From positions 143,580 to 207,579 of the forward strand of contig JAPPLF010000003.1 of NCBI GenBank assembly GCA_028874215.1: a stretch of 64,000 nt of DNA. Direction: 5' to 3'. Position 1 is the first letter of the stretch. Every line of letters begins with the position of its first letter. A program made the translations under genes and the position numbers. Source of the stretch: Acidobacteriota bacterium (GTDB taxonomy: Bacteria; Acidobacteriota; UBA6911; RPQK01; JAJDTT01). Positions 36,006 through 45,631 of this stretch are shown piece by piece. The notes below the pieces were generated by a model. The model saw only the letters and a list, made by a program, of their open reading frames with translations, was not told where the DNA came from and made no database searches.

Positions 36006-37487
36006 ATGGCATCGCAGGTGAATCGCCGGATCTTCCTCGGGACCGGAATGGGTGGGGCGGCGCTCGTCTCACGGTTCTCTCACTCCCAATCGGCGTTGAC
36101 TGTCGGCGACCGCGCCCAGTTGCTCTGGGACGACCACTTGGTGGACCGGAAAGAAGGCATCCGGCTCAGCGTCACTCCCGCCCGGGCCGACCACGTCCGG
36201 GTGGTTTCCCCCGACGTTCCGACCGACCAGGATGGCGTCTGGGCCTGGGTCACGGTGGCGGACGAGGGCGGCCGGGTGCGGATGTGGTACTCGGGCCGCG
36301 CCCTGGGCGATCCGGCCGAAGTCAGCCGGCTCTGCTACGCCGATTCGGAGGACGGCGTCCACTGGGACAAGCCCCCCTGTGGGGTCACCTCGTTTCAAGG
36401 CAACCGGCGGAACAACATCGTCCTCACCGTCCAGCACGAAGGCGGCGTATTCCTGGATCCGTCCGCCGGACCGGGCCAGCGGTACAAGTGTGTCTTCGGG
36501 GAACGGGACAAGGAACGCGGATACGGGCACCGGAGGACCCTTCCGCTTCGGGGAGGATCCCGGGAATGGCTGGGCCCCACCATCGAAGGAGCGTCGTCAC
36601 CGGACGGCATCCATTGGACCAAGGGGCCCGGTCCTCTGATGGACTGGTACACGGACACCTGCAACGTCTGCTACTACGACTTCCGGCTGAAAAAGTACGT
36701 CTGTTTCGTCCGTGACAACCAGTATCCCCGCTTCAAGGGCGGAGCCATCCGCTGTATCGGCCGCACCGAGAGCGAGACCTTCGGCGACTTCCCGCGGCCG
36801 GAGCGTGTCCTGGCGCCCGACCGGGACGATCCGCCCGGGATGGACCTCTACAATTCGGCGGCCCAGCCCTACCCGTTCGCCGATGGGGTTTATCTGCTGT
36901 TCCCGTCGGCCTACTACCACGACACGGACAACCTGGAGATTCAGATCGCCACCAGCCGCGACAGCGTGCGTTGGCGGAGGCCCGACCGCAGTCCGTTTCT
37001 GAGTCCGGGCAGGACAGGGGACTTCGACAGCCGCATGGTCTACATGGGCGTGGGCATGATTCCCCGGGGGGACGAGATCTGGATGTACTACGGCGGCTTC
37101 GACGTCGGCCACGAACAGGTCAAGCGGGCCCCCGGCATGGGAGGCGTCGGCCGGGTCAGGTTCCTGCGGCACCGGATCGTCGCCCAGGCGGCGGAGTCGG
37201 CCCTCGGCCACCTGGTCACGAAGCCGCTGATCTTCTCGGGCCGGCATCTGCAGCTGAACGCCGATTGCGGAGCCGGCGGCCGGATCCAGGTCGGCGTCCT
37301 GGGGCTGGACGGCGCCCCGGTCCCGGGTCTCGGCTTGGAGGAATGCGAGCCGCTTATCGGCGATGTCCTGCGAGGCGTGGTCAGGTGGAAATCAGACGCG
37401 CGACTCTCCGACCTGACCGGAAAACCGGTCCAACTCAGCTTTCGCCTACAACGGCGAGCCCGCCTCTACGCCTTCCGTTTCCGATAG
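36006..37487 (+). CDS. Tat-exported five-bladed propeller, glycoside-hydrolase-like, paralogue 3
   Basis: About 493 residues. Start 36006 (MASQVNRRIFLGTGMGGAAL) gives a twin-arginine signal; an ATG at 35985 is also in frame. Motifs shared with the copies at 24845 and 26418: LLWDDHLVDR, LCYADSEDGVHWDKP, YVCFVRDNQYPRFKGG, the terminal sandwich TKPLIFSGRHLQLNADCGAGG and the ending LYAFRFR. It differs from them in using the Tat rather than Sec route. Substrate unknown. Confidence 0.7.
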   Translation: MASQVNRRIFLGTGMGGAALVSRFSHSQSALTVGDRAQLLWDDHLVDRKEGIRLSVTPARADHVRVVSPDVPTDQDGVWAWVTVADEGGRVRMWYSGRALGDPAEVSRLCYADSEDGVHWDKPPCGVTSFQGNRRNNIVLTVQHEGGVFLDPSAGPGQRYKCVFGERDKERGYGHRRTLPLRGGSREWLGPTIEGASSPDGIHWTKGPGPLMDWYTDTCNVCYYDFRLKKYVCFVRDNQYPRFKGGAIRCIGRTESETFGDFPRPERVLAPDRDDPPGMDLYNSAAQPYPFADGVYLLFPSAYYHDTDNLEIQIATSRDSVRWRRPDRSPFLSPGRTGDFDSRMVYMGVGMIPRGDEIWMYYGGFDVGHEQVKRAPGMGGVGRVRFLRHRIVAQAAESALGHLVTKPLIFSGRHLQLNADCGAGGRIQVGVLGLDGAPVPGLGLEECEPLIGDVLRGVVRWKSDARLSDLTGKPVQLSFRLQRRARLYAFRFR

Positions 37488-37489
37488 GA

Positions 37490-37511
37490 GGGGGGACTTT
37501 CCTGTCCCCCC
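37490..37511 (+). terminator. Hairpin after propeller paralogue 3
   Basis: Perfect stem GGGGGGAC / GTCCCCCC with loop TTTCCT, 3 bases past the stop, followed by GTCTTCTTT. The best intrinsic-terminator candidate of the family. Confidence 0.65.
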
Positions 37512-38341
37512 GTCTTCTTTCATCGGGGATGTAGAGGGAGGATTGCCGACCCCTTTACGAAATATTCTCTTAAGTATCTGATAATAAGAGAGTTATAGTC
37601 TATTCTTCCGAACTGGTTCCCTCATTGCATCCCACGTCCTAAACGGGATTCCATGCGACCGTATTGGAGGTTCGTGGACCCCATGGACGAGTTTCGAGCT
37701 TCGACTCCAATGTCTGAAGAGCTTGTGCGCTCCGGGAATTGGGGACCTACATTCGGTGCCGACCGGGGCCGTTTGGCCAGTACTTGCTGAAGACGTATCG
37801 GCTTCTACCCCGGCGATCCTTCACCTTCTAGATGCCCATGCATCTCCTTCTTTCCGGATCCGGGTTCTTCGGCGTGGGACGGATCGTACCACGGCTTCCA
37901 GAGAATCAACGCAGGCGTTCAAGTCCTCCGTGCGAAGGAGTCCGGCAGGCGGTGTCGAGTCCGGCTCTGGCGTTGATGAGGTTCAGCTCGGCCAGTTTGA
38001 GAATCGTGCCAATGGCCCTGCCCAGATACTGGGCGGCGGTGGACCCTCTGAAAAGCCTCCGGTCGGGCACCTTCCGGAACCTGAACGTAGACACGCCTGC
38101 GAGGGGGAACGGTGGCCAATGGCCCCCCTCAGTTTTGGCCAGAGAGCCAGGATGTCAGCCATACGTCGTGCTCCGCGCCGCCAGACTCATCGGATTCAAT
38201 CAAGTCCCCCCGCCGATTTATGCCGATGCCTCACAGCAGCGGAGAAAAGGTACAAGCTGGGAGGATCGATCGAGGTCGAAAGCCGGCTCGATGGCGCGGG
38301 CAGCCTGCTGGAACCCAAACTTGAAATCACGCCACCGGCTG
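37512..38341. other. Long spacer without a supportable gene
   Basis: About 830 bases. An AT-rich stretch near 37560-37610 holds an inverted repeat CTCTTA...TAAGAG. On the minus strand around 37910-38090 a short frame (TAAQYLGRAIGTILKLAELN) looks protein-like but lacks a start and any recognised family; it may be a decayed gene. Confidence 0.45.
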
Positions 38342-38662
38342 CTAAGGGATTTCCAGTTCTTCGAAGGTCAGATTCAGGATCGGATATTCTGACCAATCCT
38401 GGTAGTCGAAGTGCCACCATTCGTAAGGGTAGTTGGTAAATCCGTGCCTCTCCATGACCGTTCTGAGACGATTCCTGTTCTCACGCTCTTGAGCAGCTAC
38501 TCCATCGTAGTCGGGGTAAGATCGCTCAGTGAATTCATCGTACCCGCTTCCCATGGCAGCCGGACGGCCCGATTCCAGGTGATAAAGGGTAGTGACCGGA
38601 AAGCGGATCCAGCAGAGTTGGGGATTTCTTGTCAACCAATGATCAATTTCAGGCGGTTTCAC
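38342..38662 (-). pseudogene. 3' fragment of a D-Ala-D-Ala dipeptidase (VanX/DdpX type)
   Basis: About 90 residues match the C-terminal half of the M15D family: TLYHLESGRPAAMGSGYDEFTERS, then the catalytic Glu and His in YEWWHFDY. The N-terminal half with the SxHxxGxAxD zinc site is absent; upstream codons do not resemble the family. It probably is a truncated gene. The neighbouring LD-carboxypeptidase acts on the same kind of murein peptide, so the two may once have worked together. Confidence 0.65.
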
Positions 38663-38883
38663 GGGTGTCGTTGCAGTTCTCCAGAAACCGGTTTTCCCGA
38701 AGACTGCCAGCTCAAAGTATGAATGTTTTGACTCCCAAGGACTCGGCCCAGTCTCAGACCGCCAGGACCATTAACTCCAACGTCTCGCATCGGACTAGCG
38801 CGGACCAATGGAACTCATACGGTTCCTGATCTACCCAACCCGCTGCCCGAGTCCATGGTAATCTCGCTCCAAATGATGCTCCC

Positions 38884-39930
38884 ATGAACATGAAAAAGAT
38901 GCAGCGACGAAGTTTTCTAAACAGTTCGATTTGGCTTGGTTTTGGAGGAGTTCTTACTGGTACATCACAGAAGACCGGACCAGCGCTTGTAAAACCACGG
39001 CGGTTTCGTAAAGGAGACAAGGTGGCACTCATCAATCCTGCCGGTGCCATCGCCCACCGGATGGATTTGGAAATCGTCCAGGAAAGTCTGGAAGCTCTCG
39101 GCCTCAGGGTGAAGCTGGGGAAGCATGTCATGGACCGACGAGGGTATCTAGCCGGCAGCGATGAAGATCGAGCCGCCGATGTGAACCGCCAGTTCGAAGA
39201 TTCCTCGGTAACTGGCATCATCGCCGTTCGGGGAGGCTGGGGATGTGCCCGTATCCTGCCCCTTCTGGATTACCAACTCATCGGTCGGAATCCCAAGATT
39301 CTGGTGGGGTACAGCGATGTGACGGCACTTCTACTGGGTATTCATTCCAAGACGGGGCTGGTCACCTTCCATGGGCCAGTCGGACTCGGCCCTTGGAATA
39401 GCTTTACAGTGGAACACTTCACCAAAATTCTTTTTGAAGGTCAGGCGGCCGAGTTGTCGAACCCTAAGGTTCTCGACGACAATTTGACCCAGGTCCAGAA
39501 CAGAATCCAGACCATCGTCCCGGGAGTTGTCCGCGGTCGAATGCTGGGTGGCAATTTGACTGTTCTCTCAGCCATCGTAGGGTCTTCTTACCTGCCTGAA
39601 TGGAATGATGCGATTTTGTTCCTGGAGGACATCCAGGAGAGTATTTACCGAGTGGACCGGATGTTGAGCCAGTTGGCGTTGGCTGGCATCTTGGATGAGA
39701 TAAGCGGTTTCGTGTTTGGCCATTGCACCGACTGTGGTCCCGGAGAGAGCTACGGCTCTTTGACGATCGAACAGGTTCTAGCCGACCATGTAGGCGAACG
39801 AAACCTGCCCTCCTGGCGCGGGGCTATGATCGGTCATATCAGCCAGAAATTTACCATCCCTCAGGGGATTCCGGCTGAAATCGACGCCACCACGGGAAGG
39901 ATACAGTTGCTTGAGGCAGCCGTCGCGTGA
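38884..39930 (+). CDS. Exported LD-carboxypeptidase (S66 family)
   Basis: 348 residues with a Tat-like N-terminus (MQRRSFLNSSIWLGFGGVL). The S66 signatures are present: FRKGDKVALINPAGA, the region ILVGYSDVTALLLG carrying the nucleophile Ser, Glu in FLEDIQESIYRVDRML, and His in GAMIGHISQKFTIPQG. These enzymes release D-Ala from L,D-bonded murein tetrapeptides, usually in the cytoplasm; an exported form is less common. No clear ribosome site precedes the ATG; the start at 38890 is equally possible. Confidence 0.8.
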   Translation: MNMKKMQRRSFLNSSIWLGFGGVLTGTSQKTGPALVKPRRFRKGDKVALINPAGAIAHRMDLEIVQESLEALGLRVKLGKHVMDRRGYLAGSDEDRAADVNRQFEDSSVTGIIAVRGGWGCARILPLLDYQLIGRNPKILVGYSDVTALLLGIHSKTGLVTFHGPVGLGPWNSFTVEHFTKILFEGQAAELSNPKVLDDNLTQVQNRIQTIVPGVVRGRMLGGNLTVLSAIVGSSYLPEWNDAILFLEDIQESIYRVDRMLSQLALAGILDEISGFVFGHCTDCGPGESYGSLTIEQVLADHVGERNLPSWRGAMIGHISQKFTIPQGIPAEIDATTGRIQLLEAAVA

Positions 39931-40305
39931 AGCCGCTCATCGTCTTGACCGCCTTCCTGCAAAGGACTGATGATGGACGGGAGAGACCCCCCTGGGGGAG
40001 TTTCGCAAATGTAAGTTGCGCGACGCCGCCGTGCCGATCCGGGAGGCAATAAGGGGGGCGCTCCCGTCCACCTCCGATTTCCCCGAGCGGCACAGCGAAG
40101 CCAGGAATATGGCCGTAACTGCTTGAGCGAAAAAGCGATCGGGGAAATCGCGCGTGTAAGTCGGCAGTTCCCTGCGGTGTAAGTTGCCCTGATTGTCTCA
40201 CTTACACTCCCCGATCGGCACGGAACCCCACTTTTCAGTGGTCAAGATCGAGTTCCCGGAAGCCAGCTCGAACGCCGTACCACAAAAAAGAAAATCGCCG
40301 CTCCT
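39931..40305. other. Spacer with TGTAAGT repeats, possible insertion-sequence end
   Basis: TGTAAGTTGC (40010), TGTAAGTCG (40155), GTGTAAGTTGCCC (40177) and the inverted CTCACTTACAC (40196) cluster here. Multiple short terminal repeats of this kind are typical of IS21-like element ends. No transposase frame remains. Confidence 0.45.
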
Positions 40306-41454
40306 CTACTCCCCAGAATCCGGCTTGATGAAGAACACGTGCGTGTTGGTGTCGAGGCCGTCGTAGACGATGCTGTATTGCACCATCAGTTCATTGGGGA
40401 CTTTGTCGTCATATTGGTTGATGATGCAGTTGTGACTGTACCCGTCGGCGTGCCTCGGGTCGCCGCTGACGATGATCCCGCTCCCCCAGTTGACGCCGTC
40501 GTCGGACTGGTAGAGGACGAAGCGGTCCTTCCCCTCGCCGTATTGGCCCGACCTTCCATGCAGGTAGTATTTTCCCCCCAGATAGGCCAGTTCGGGATCC
40601 CGGACCTTCTTGTCCAGGTAGGCGCGCCGCTGCTTGGTCCAGGTCCTCCCCTGATCCCGGCTGATGCAGTAATAGAGGTGGTGTTCGTCCTTCTCCGTAT
40701 AGGCGCCGGCCAGTAACCGGCCGTCCTCCATGATGCACATGGCGCCGTACCACTTGTCGTCGTCCAGGGGCAGTGTGCTTCTCCGGGCCCAGCTTTCTCC
40801 GTCGTCGGTGCTGACGTACAGGACGTGGGGACCTTGGCTGATGTCGTACAGCACGAGATTGGTGTCTCCGGCCACCCCCACCGCGCAGGGATACCCGACG
40901 AAATCTCCGTCGAGGGGCTCATAGTCGATCCAGGTGACGCCATGGTCGCGGCTCCTCATGAAGCCGCTCCGGCTCCGGCCGTTGTCCACGTGGGTGAGAA
41001 ACAGGACGACGGTTCCGTTCCCGGTGGTCAGCCCTTCTTCCACGATCACCGGCCGTTTCGGATCCTTCCGGTACGCCTGGTACGAATACTCGAACCTGTT
41101 GTACTTCTCCCACGTCCTGCCGCGGTCCTTGCTGAGGGCGTAATCGCTCCACCCGTCGGAGTTGTGGTCGCTGGTATTGGCATAGAAGGCCGCGATATGG
41201 CCATTCGCGTACTCCAGGCAGACGGGCCCCCCGTGCGAGCACCGTCCCGGAGCGTCGTTCTCCAGATCGGCGATGATGTTGCCGAAGATGTCGTCTCCGA
41301 GCCGGGTGGCAGGATCGTGATCGTAGATCGACGCCCCTTCGATGGGATGGTATTGGACGTCCTCCTGCCCGGTTGAAGGACCCTGCGCGCACCCGGCGAG
41401 GACGGAACCGACCAGGAACAACAGGAAAACGGAAGACGGTATCGAGCGATTCAT
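40306..41454 (-). CDS. Sialidase/BNR-family lipoprotein
   Basis: 382 residues from the ATG at 41454 (AAAGGAG upstream). The signal peptide ends in lipobox VLAGC. Asp-boxes: SKDRGRTWEKY, SRDHGVTW, STDDGESWARR, SRDQGRTWTK. The mature protein is a six-bladed propeller likely anchored to a membrane and exposed to the periplasm or surface. Substrate not assignable. Divergent from the PSCyt gene at 41574. Confidence 0.8.
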   Translation of the reverse strand: MNRSIPSSVFLLFLVGSVLAGCAQGPSTGQEDVQYHPIEGASIYDHDPATRLGDDIFGNIIADLENDAPGRCSHGGPVCLEYANGHIAAFYANTSDHNSDGWSDYALSKDRGRTWEKYNRFEYSYQAYRKDPKRPVIVEEGLTTGNGTVVLFLTHVDNGRSRSGFMRSRDHGVTWIDYEPLDGDFVGYPCAVGVAGDTNLVLYDISQGPHVLYVSTDDGESWARRSTLPLDDDKWYGAMCIMEDGRLLAGAYTEKDEHHLYYCISRDQGRTWTKQRRAYLDKKVRDPELAYLGGKYYLHGRSGQYGEGKDRFVLYQSDDGVNWGSGIIVSGDPRHADGYSHNCIINQYDDKVPNELMVQYSIVYDGLDTNTHVFFIKPDSGE

Positions 41455-41573
41455 GGCGACTCCTTTCCCGCTCGTGGCTGCTCTCGCCGGACGACCGATC
41501 CACCAGTCGCCCCGGCCGCAACCGGCATCGAGCCTTTTGGTGCGGACTGCTAGAATAGCCTCCATCTTCTGAA

Positions 41574-43958
41574 ATGAGAAAACGTTCGCGGAATATCTGC
41601 CCCTGGGCTCGAATTCGTGATTCGGCGAGGCCGCCGGTCGCCTGTTTCGTGATCCTGAGTGTCCTCCTGTCGCCTCTGGTCATTGCGTCCGCCGCTCAGG
41701 ATTCGAAAGTCGACTTCCAACGGCAGATTCGGCCCCTGCTTTCCGACGCCTGTTTCCAGTGCCACGGACCCGATCCCAAGGTCCGCATGGCCGGGCTGAG
41801 GCTCGATCTGCGTGAGGACCTCTTCCAGGCGCGGACCTCCGGAGCGCCCGTCGTTCCCGGAGATCCGGACAACAGCCTGATCATTCAGCGCATTTCACAT
41901 GAAGACGCGAACCTTCGCATGCCTCCCGCGTACTCGCAAAAGACGCTCAGCGACGACCAGATCGACCTGGTGCGCCGTTGGATCTCGGACGGGGCCGTCT
42001 GGCAGCAGCATTGGGCATTCACACGTCCGCGCCGACCGGATCTGCCCGAAGTGAAGGACAACTCCTGGCCCCGGCAGGATCTGGACCACTTCGTCCTCAG
42101 CCGTCTGGAATCCCAAGGTCTGGCTCCTTCGCCTCCCGCGGAAAAGAGCCGGATCCTGCGCCGGGTGACGTTCGACTTGACCGGGTTGCCGCCGACCCTG
42201 GACGAACTGAACGCCTTCCTCTCGGACCCGTCCCCCGCCGCCTATGACAAGGCCGTCGACCGGCTTCTGGCCTCGCCCCGCTACGGCGAACGCATGGCGG
42301 CCGTCTGGCTCGATCTGGCCCGCTACGCCGATACCGACGGCTATCAGGACGACGAGCCGCGAATCATGTGGAGATGGCGCGACTGGGTCGTCGACTCGCT
42401 GAATCAGAACCTCTCCTTCGACCAGTTCACGATCCAGCAGTTGGCCGGAGACCTGCTGCCTGACCCGAACCCGGAACAAAAACTGGCCACCGGTTTTCTG
42501 CGCAACAACCGGGTCAACGGCGAAGGCGGGTCCATCGCCGACGAGTTTCGCGTCGAGTACGCCGTCGACCGCGTCAACACCGTCTCGACCGCCTGGATGG
42601 GGCTCACGGTCGGCTGTGCGCGTTGTCACGATCACAAGTACGATCCCATCTCCCAGACCGAGTTCTACCGCCTGTTCGCCTTCTTCAACAAAATTTCCGA
42701 ACCGGGCACCTATCGGCGTAGCGCCGCGCCCACCATCAAGGTGCCGCCGCGAGTCGTTCAGCGCCAATTGGACCGGATCCATCGAGAGCTTCAGGTCCTG
42801 GATCGGGATACACCTGCGTACACCGAGCTCGAGACCCGGCATCGGCGGCTGTGGGAACAGGTTCCCGCCACCATGATCATGCGGGAGGACGAGGCCCGGG
42901 AGACCTTCGTCCTGGGACGCGGACAATACGATCAGCCGGGCGCCAAGGTGACTCCGGGCGTCCCCGAGATCCTGCCCCCTCTGCCGCCGGGCGGGTCGGC
43001 CGATCGTCTGCTGCTGGCCCGGTGGCTGGTGGATCCGTCCCATCCCCTCACCGCGCGCGTGGCGGCGAACCGTTTGTGGCAAACGCACTTCGGGTCGGGA
43101 CTGGTGCCGACGCCCGAGGACTTCGGCGTTCAGGGAGAGCCACCGACCCATCCCCTTCTGCTCGATTGGCTGGCCAGCGAGCTGATCCGGCTGAAATGGG
43201 ACGTCAAGGCCTTCCAGCGAATGATCGTCACCAGCGCCACCTACCTGGAATCATCGAAGCTCACGCCGGCCTTGCTGGAGAAGGATCCGGCCAACCTTCT
43301 CCTGGCGCGGGGTCCAAGATTGCGTCTGCCGGCCGAGATGATTCGGGATCAGGCCCTGGCGGTGAGCGGTCTTCTGGTCGGGTCGGTCGGAGGACCGTCG
43401 GTCAAACCCTATCAGCCGGCCGGAATCTGGGACGAGATCGCAGGCGGCTCCACCGGCGCCTACAAGAAAGGCTACGAGCAGGGGACCGGCGCCCGTCTCT
43501 ACCGCCGCAGCCTCTACTCTTTCTGGCGGCGCACCATTCATCCTCCCGGGATGGAGGTCTTCGACGCTCCGAGCCGGGAGGTCTGCACGTCACGGCGCGA
43601 GCGAACCAACACGCCGCTCCAGGCGTTGACGCTCATGAACGACGTGACCTACGTCGAGGCGGCTCGTGCTCTTGCCCAGCGTCTGATCCGGGAGGGCGGT
43701 CCCACCGACGAGGACCGCGTGGAATTCGGTTTCCGGCTGGTCACTTCGCGCCGGCCCGAGCCCGCGGAAATCGAGGTGCTGAGGCGCGGTCTCGAGCGCC
43801 ATCGGTCGGCCTACGAGAACGATCCCGCGGCTGCCGCGAAGTTGGTCAAGGTTGGCGAGTCCGCATTGGGTCCTGAGATGGACCCCGTGGAACTGGCCGC
43901 CCACACCGCGCTGGCGAACGGACTATTGAATCTGGACGAGACCATCAACCGGGAGTGA
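41574..43958 (+). CDS. PSCyt1/DUF1549/DUF1553 secreted cytochrome-like protein
   Basis: 794 residues with a signal peptide (ACFVILSVLLSPLVIASAA). Domain order: Planctomycete-type cytochrome C with CFQCHG (PSCyt1), DUF1549 (LDHFVLSRLESQGLAPSPPAEKSRILRRVTFDLTGLPPT in pieces) and DUF1553 (SADRLLLARWLVDPSHPLTARVAANRLWQTHFG). A second CxxCH lies in GCARCHDHKYDPI. These proteins pair with DUF1501 proteins, as here, in Planctomycetes and some Acidobacteria. The role is unknown; extracellular oxidation of polysaccharide-derived compounds is often suggested. Confidence 0.85.
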   Translation: MRKRSRNICPWARIRDSARPPVACFVILSVLLSPLVIASAAQDSKVDFQRQIRPLLSDACFQCHGPDPKVRMAGLRLDLREDLFQARTSGAPVVPGDPDNSLIIQRISHEDANLRMPPAYSQKTLSDDQIDLVRRWISDGAVWQQHWAFTRPRRPDLPEVKDNSWPRQDLDHFVLSRLESQGLAPSPPAEKSRILRRVTFDLTGLPPTLDELNAFLSDPSPAAYDKAVDRLLASPRYGERMAAVWLDLARYADTDGYQDDEPRIMWRWRDWVVDSLNQNLSFDQFTIQQLAGDLLPDPNPEQKLATGFLRNNRVNGEGGSIADEFRVEYAVDRVNTVSTAWMGLTVGCARCHDHKYDPISQTEFYRLFAFFNKISEPGTYRRSAAPTIKVPPRVVQRQLDRIHRELQVLDRDTPAYTELETRHRRLWEQVPATMIMREDEARETFVLGRGQYDQPGAKVTPGVPEILPPLPPGGSADRLLLARWLVDPSHPLTARVAANRLWQTHFGSGLVPTPEDFGVQGEPPTHPLLLDWLASELIRLKWDVKAFQRMIVTSATYLESSKLTPALLEKDPANLLLARGPRLRLPAEMIRDQALAVSGLLVGSVGGPSVKPYQPAGIWDEIAGGSTGAYKKGYEQGTGARLYRRSLYSFWRRTIHPPGMEVFDAPSREVCTSRRERTNTPLQALTLMNDVTYVEAARALAQRLIREGGPTDEDRVEFGFRLVTSRRPEPAEIEVLRRGLERHRSAYENDPAAAAKLVKVGESALGPEMDPVELAAHTALANGLLNLDETINRE

Positions 43959-43966
43959 AGAAACCG

Positions 43967-45436
43967 ATGACTTCTCCCACGCATCCAATCGCCAAAGCCC
44001 GAGAGCTGTTGACCCGGCGTCACTTCTTCGGACGGTCGGGGATGGGAATCGGCGCGGCGGCACTGAACTCACTGCTGGCGGACGACCTCTTCGCCACCCC
44101 GTTGGGGAGTCCCGGAGCCGCAGCCGGTGCTTCGGGTCCACCCCACTTCGAGCCCAAGGCCAAGCGGGTGATCTATCTGTGCCAGGCGGGAGGACCGGCC
44201 CAGATGGACCTCTTCGACTACAAGCCGGGCCTGAAGAAAATGTTCGACGTCGATTTCCCCGACTCGGTACGGCAGGGCCAGCGCCTGACCACCATGACCT
44301 CGGGCCAGGATCGTTTTCCGGTGGTGCCCTCCATCTTCGAATTCCGCCGGCACGGAGAGTGCGGCGCCTGGGTCAGCGAGTTGCTGCCCCACACGGCCGG
44401 CGTGGTCGATCGGCTCTGCCTGATCAAGTCGATGCACACCGAGGCCATCAACCACGACCCCGCCATCACGCTGATGCAGACCGGCTTCGAGCGGTCGGGC
44501 CGGCCCAGCCTGGGGGCGTGGCTCTCCTACGGATTGGGAAGCGGGAACCGGGACCTGCCCACCTTCGTGGTCATGACCTCCAACTCCAAGTCAGGGTCGC
44601 AGCCGCTGTACAAGCGCCTGTGGGGCAGTGGTTTCCTGCCCACCCGGCACCAGGGGGTGAGGTTCCGGGGCGTCGGCGATCCGGTCCTCCACCTCTCCAA
44701 CCCGCCGGGAATGGACAGCGCCACCCGGCGGCACATTCTGGACGACGTCGCCCGGTTGAACGAGTTGAAGCAGGCCGAGTTCGGAGACCCTGAGATCGCC
44801 ACCCGAATCGCCCAGTACGAGCTGGCGTTCCGGATGCAGACCTCGGTTCCCGAGTTGGCGGACCTGTCCGACGAACCGGAACACATCTTCAGGCTCTACG
44901 GTGAAGACGCCCGCGAGCGGGGCACCTACGCCTCCCATTGCCTGATGGCCCGCCGCCTGGTCGAGCGAGGGGTGCGCTTCGTCCAGTTGTTCCACCGGGG
45001 CTGGGATCAGCACCAGGACCTGCCCAAGGACCTGGCCGGCCAGTGCAAGAGCACGGACCGGGCCACAGCCGCCCTGATCCTGGATCTGGAGCAACGAGGG
45101 ATGCTGGATGACACCCTCATCGTCTGGGGCGGCGAATTCGGACGGACCATCTACTGCCAGGGAGATTTGACCAAGGAGAACTACGGGCGGGACCACCACC
45201 CCCGCTGCTTCACCATGTGGCTGGCCGGAGCCGGAGTGGCCGGCGGTCTGAGCTACGGCGAAACGGACGACTTCAGCTACAACATCGCCAAGGACCCGGT
45301 CCACGTTCACGACCTGAACGCCACCATCCTGCATCTCCTGGGCATCGACCACCTGCGGCTGACGTTCAAGTTCCAGGGCCGGGACCACCGCCTGACGGAC
45401 GTTCACGGCAACGTGCTGAAACCGCTCCTGGCGTAG
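43967..45436 (+). CDS. DUF1501 family Tat-exported protein
   Basis: About 489 residues; a GTG at 43955 overlapping the previous stop is also possible. The twin-arginine motif is TRRHFFGRSGMGIGAAAL. The family has a sulfatase/alkaline-phosphatase-like fold; conserved segments are VIYLCQAGGPAQMDLFDYKP, IKSMHTEAINHDPA, LIVWGGEFGRTIYCQG and DHHPRCFTMWLAGAGVAGG. It is coupled with the DUF1549/DUF1553 gene and the two are thought to act together outside the cytoplasm. No enzymatic activity is established. Confidence 0.85.
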   Translation: MTSPTHPIAKARELLTRRHFFGRSGMGIGAAALNSLLADDLFATPLGSPGAAAGASGPPHFEPKAKRVIYLCQAGGPAQMDLFDYKPGLKKMFDVDFPDSVRQGQRLTTMTSGQDRFPVVPSIFEFRRHGECGAWVSELLPHTAGVVDRLCLIKSMHTEAINHDPAITLMQTGFERSGRPSLGAWLSYGLGSGNRDLPTFVVMTSNSKSGSQPLYKRLWGSGFLPTRHQGVRFRGVGDPVLHLSNPPGMDSATRRHILDDVARLNELKQAEFGDPEIATRIAQYELAFRMQTSVPELADLSDEPEHIFRLYGEDARERGTYASHCLMARRLVERGVRFVQLFHRGWDQHQDLPKDLAGQCKSTDRATAALILDLEQRGMLDDTLIVWGGEFGRTIYCQGDLTKENYGRDHHPRCFTMWLAGAGVAGGLSYGETDDFSYNIAKDPVHVHDLNATILHLLGIDHLRLTFKFQGRDHRLTDVHGNVLKPLLA

Positions 45437-45452
45437 GACGAGAAAAGAGAAA

Positions 45453-45514
45453 GGAGCGACGACATGGAGCGACGACATGGAGCGGCGGCACGGAGCGGCG
45501 GCATGGAGCGGCGG
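45453..45514 (+). repeat. Short tandem repeat, 13-base unit, 4.8 copies
   Basis: Units GGAGCGACGACAT (x2), GGAGCGGCGGCAC, GGAGCGGCGGCAT and a partial GGAGCGGCGG run head to tail and lead directly into a hairpin at 45509. Confidence 0.8.
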
Positions 45515-45527
45515 TTTCCAACCGCCG
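45509..45527 (+). terminator. Hairpin after the DUF1501 gene
   Basis: CGGCGGTT / AACCGCCG with loop TCC, followed by GAAAA. Same family as at 48055. Confidence 0.6.
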
Positions 45528-45631
45528 AAAAGGGGGGTTAGGGGGACGGAGTCCCCCCTTACGCTTCCGCCGCAGTATAAACTCCGTCGACCTGTTCAAG
45601 TCGATTGCCAGGAACACCGTAGGTAAACCAA

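Noticed and set aside
37723..38439. 238-codon plus-strand frame in the spacer
   Set aside because: Low-complexity Arg/Ser/Pro composition, no start signal, overlaps the vanX fragment.
45453..45514. Possible CRISPR-like array
   Set aside because: Units are contiguous with no spacers; it is a simple tandem repeat.
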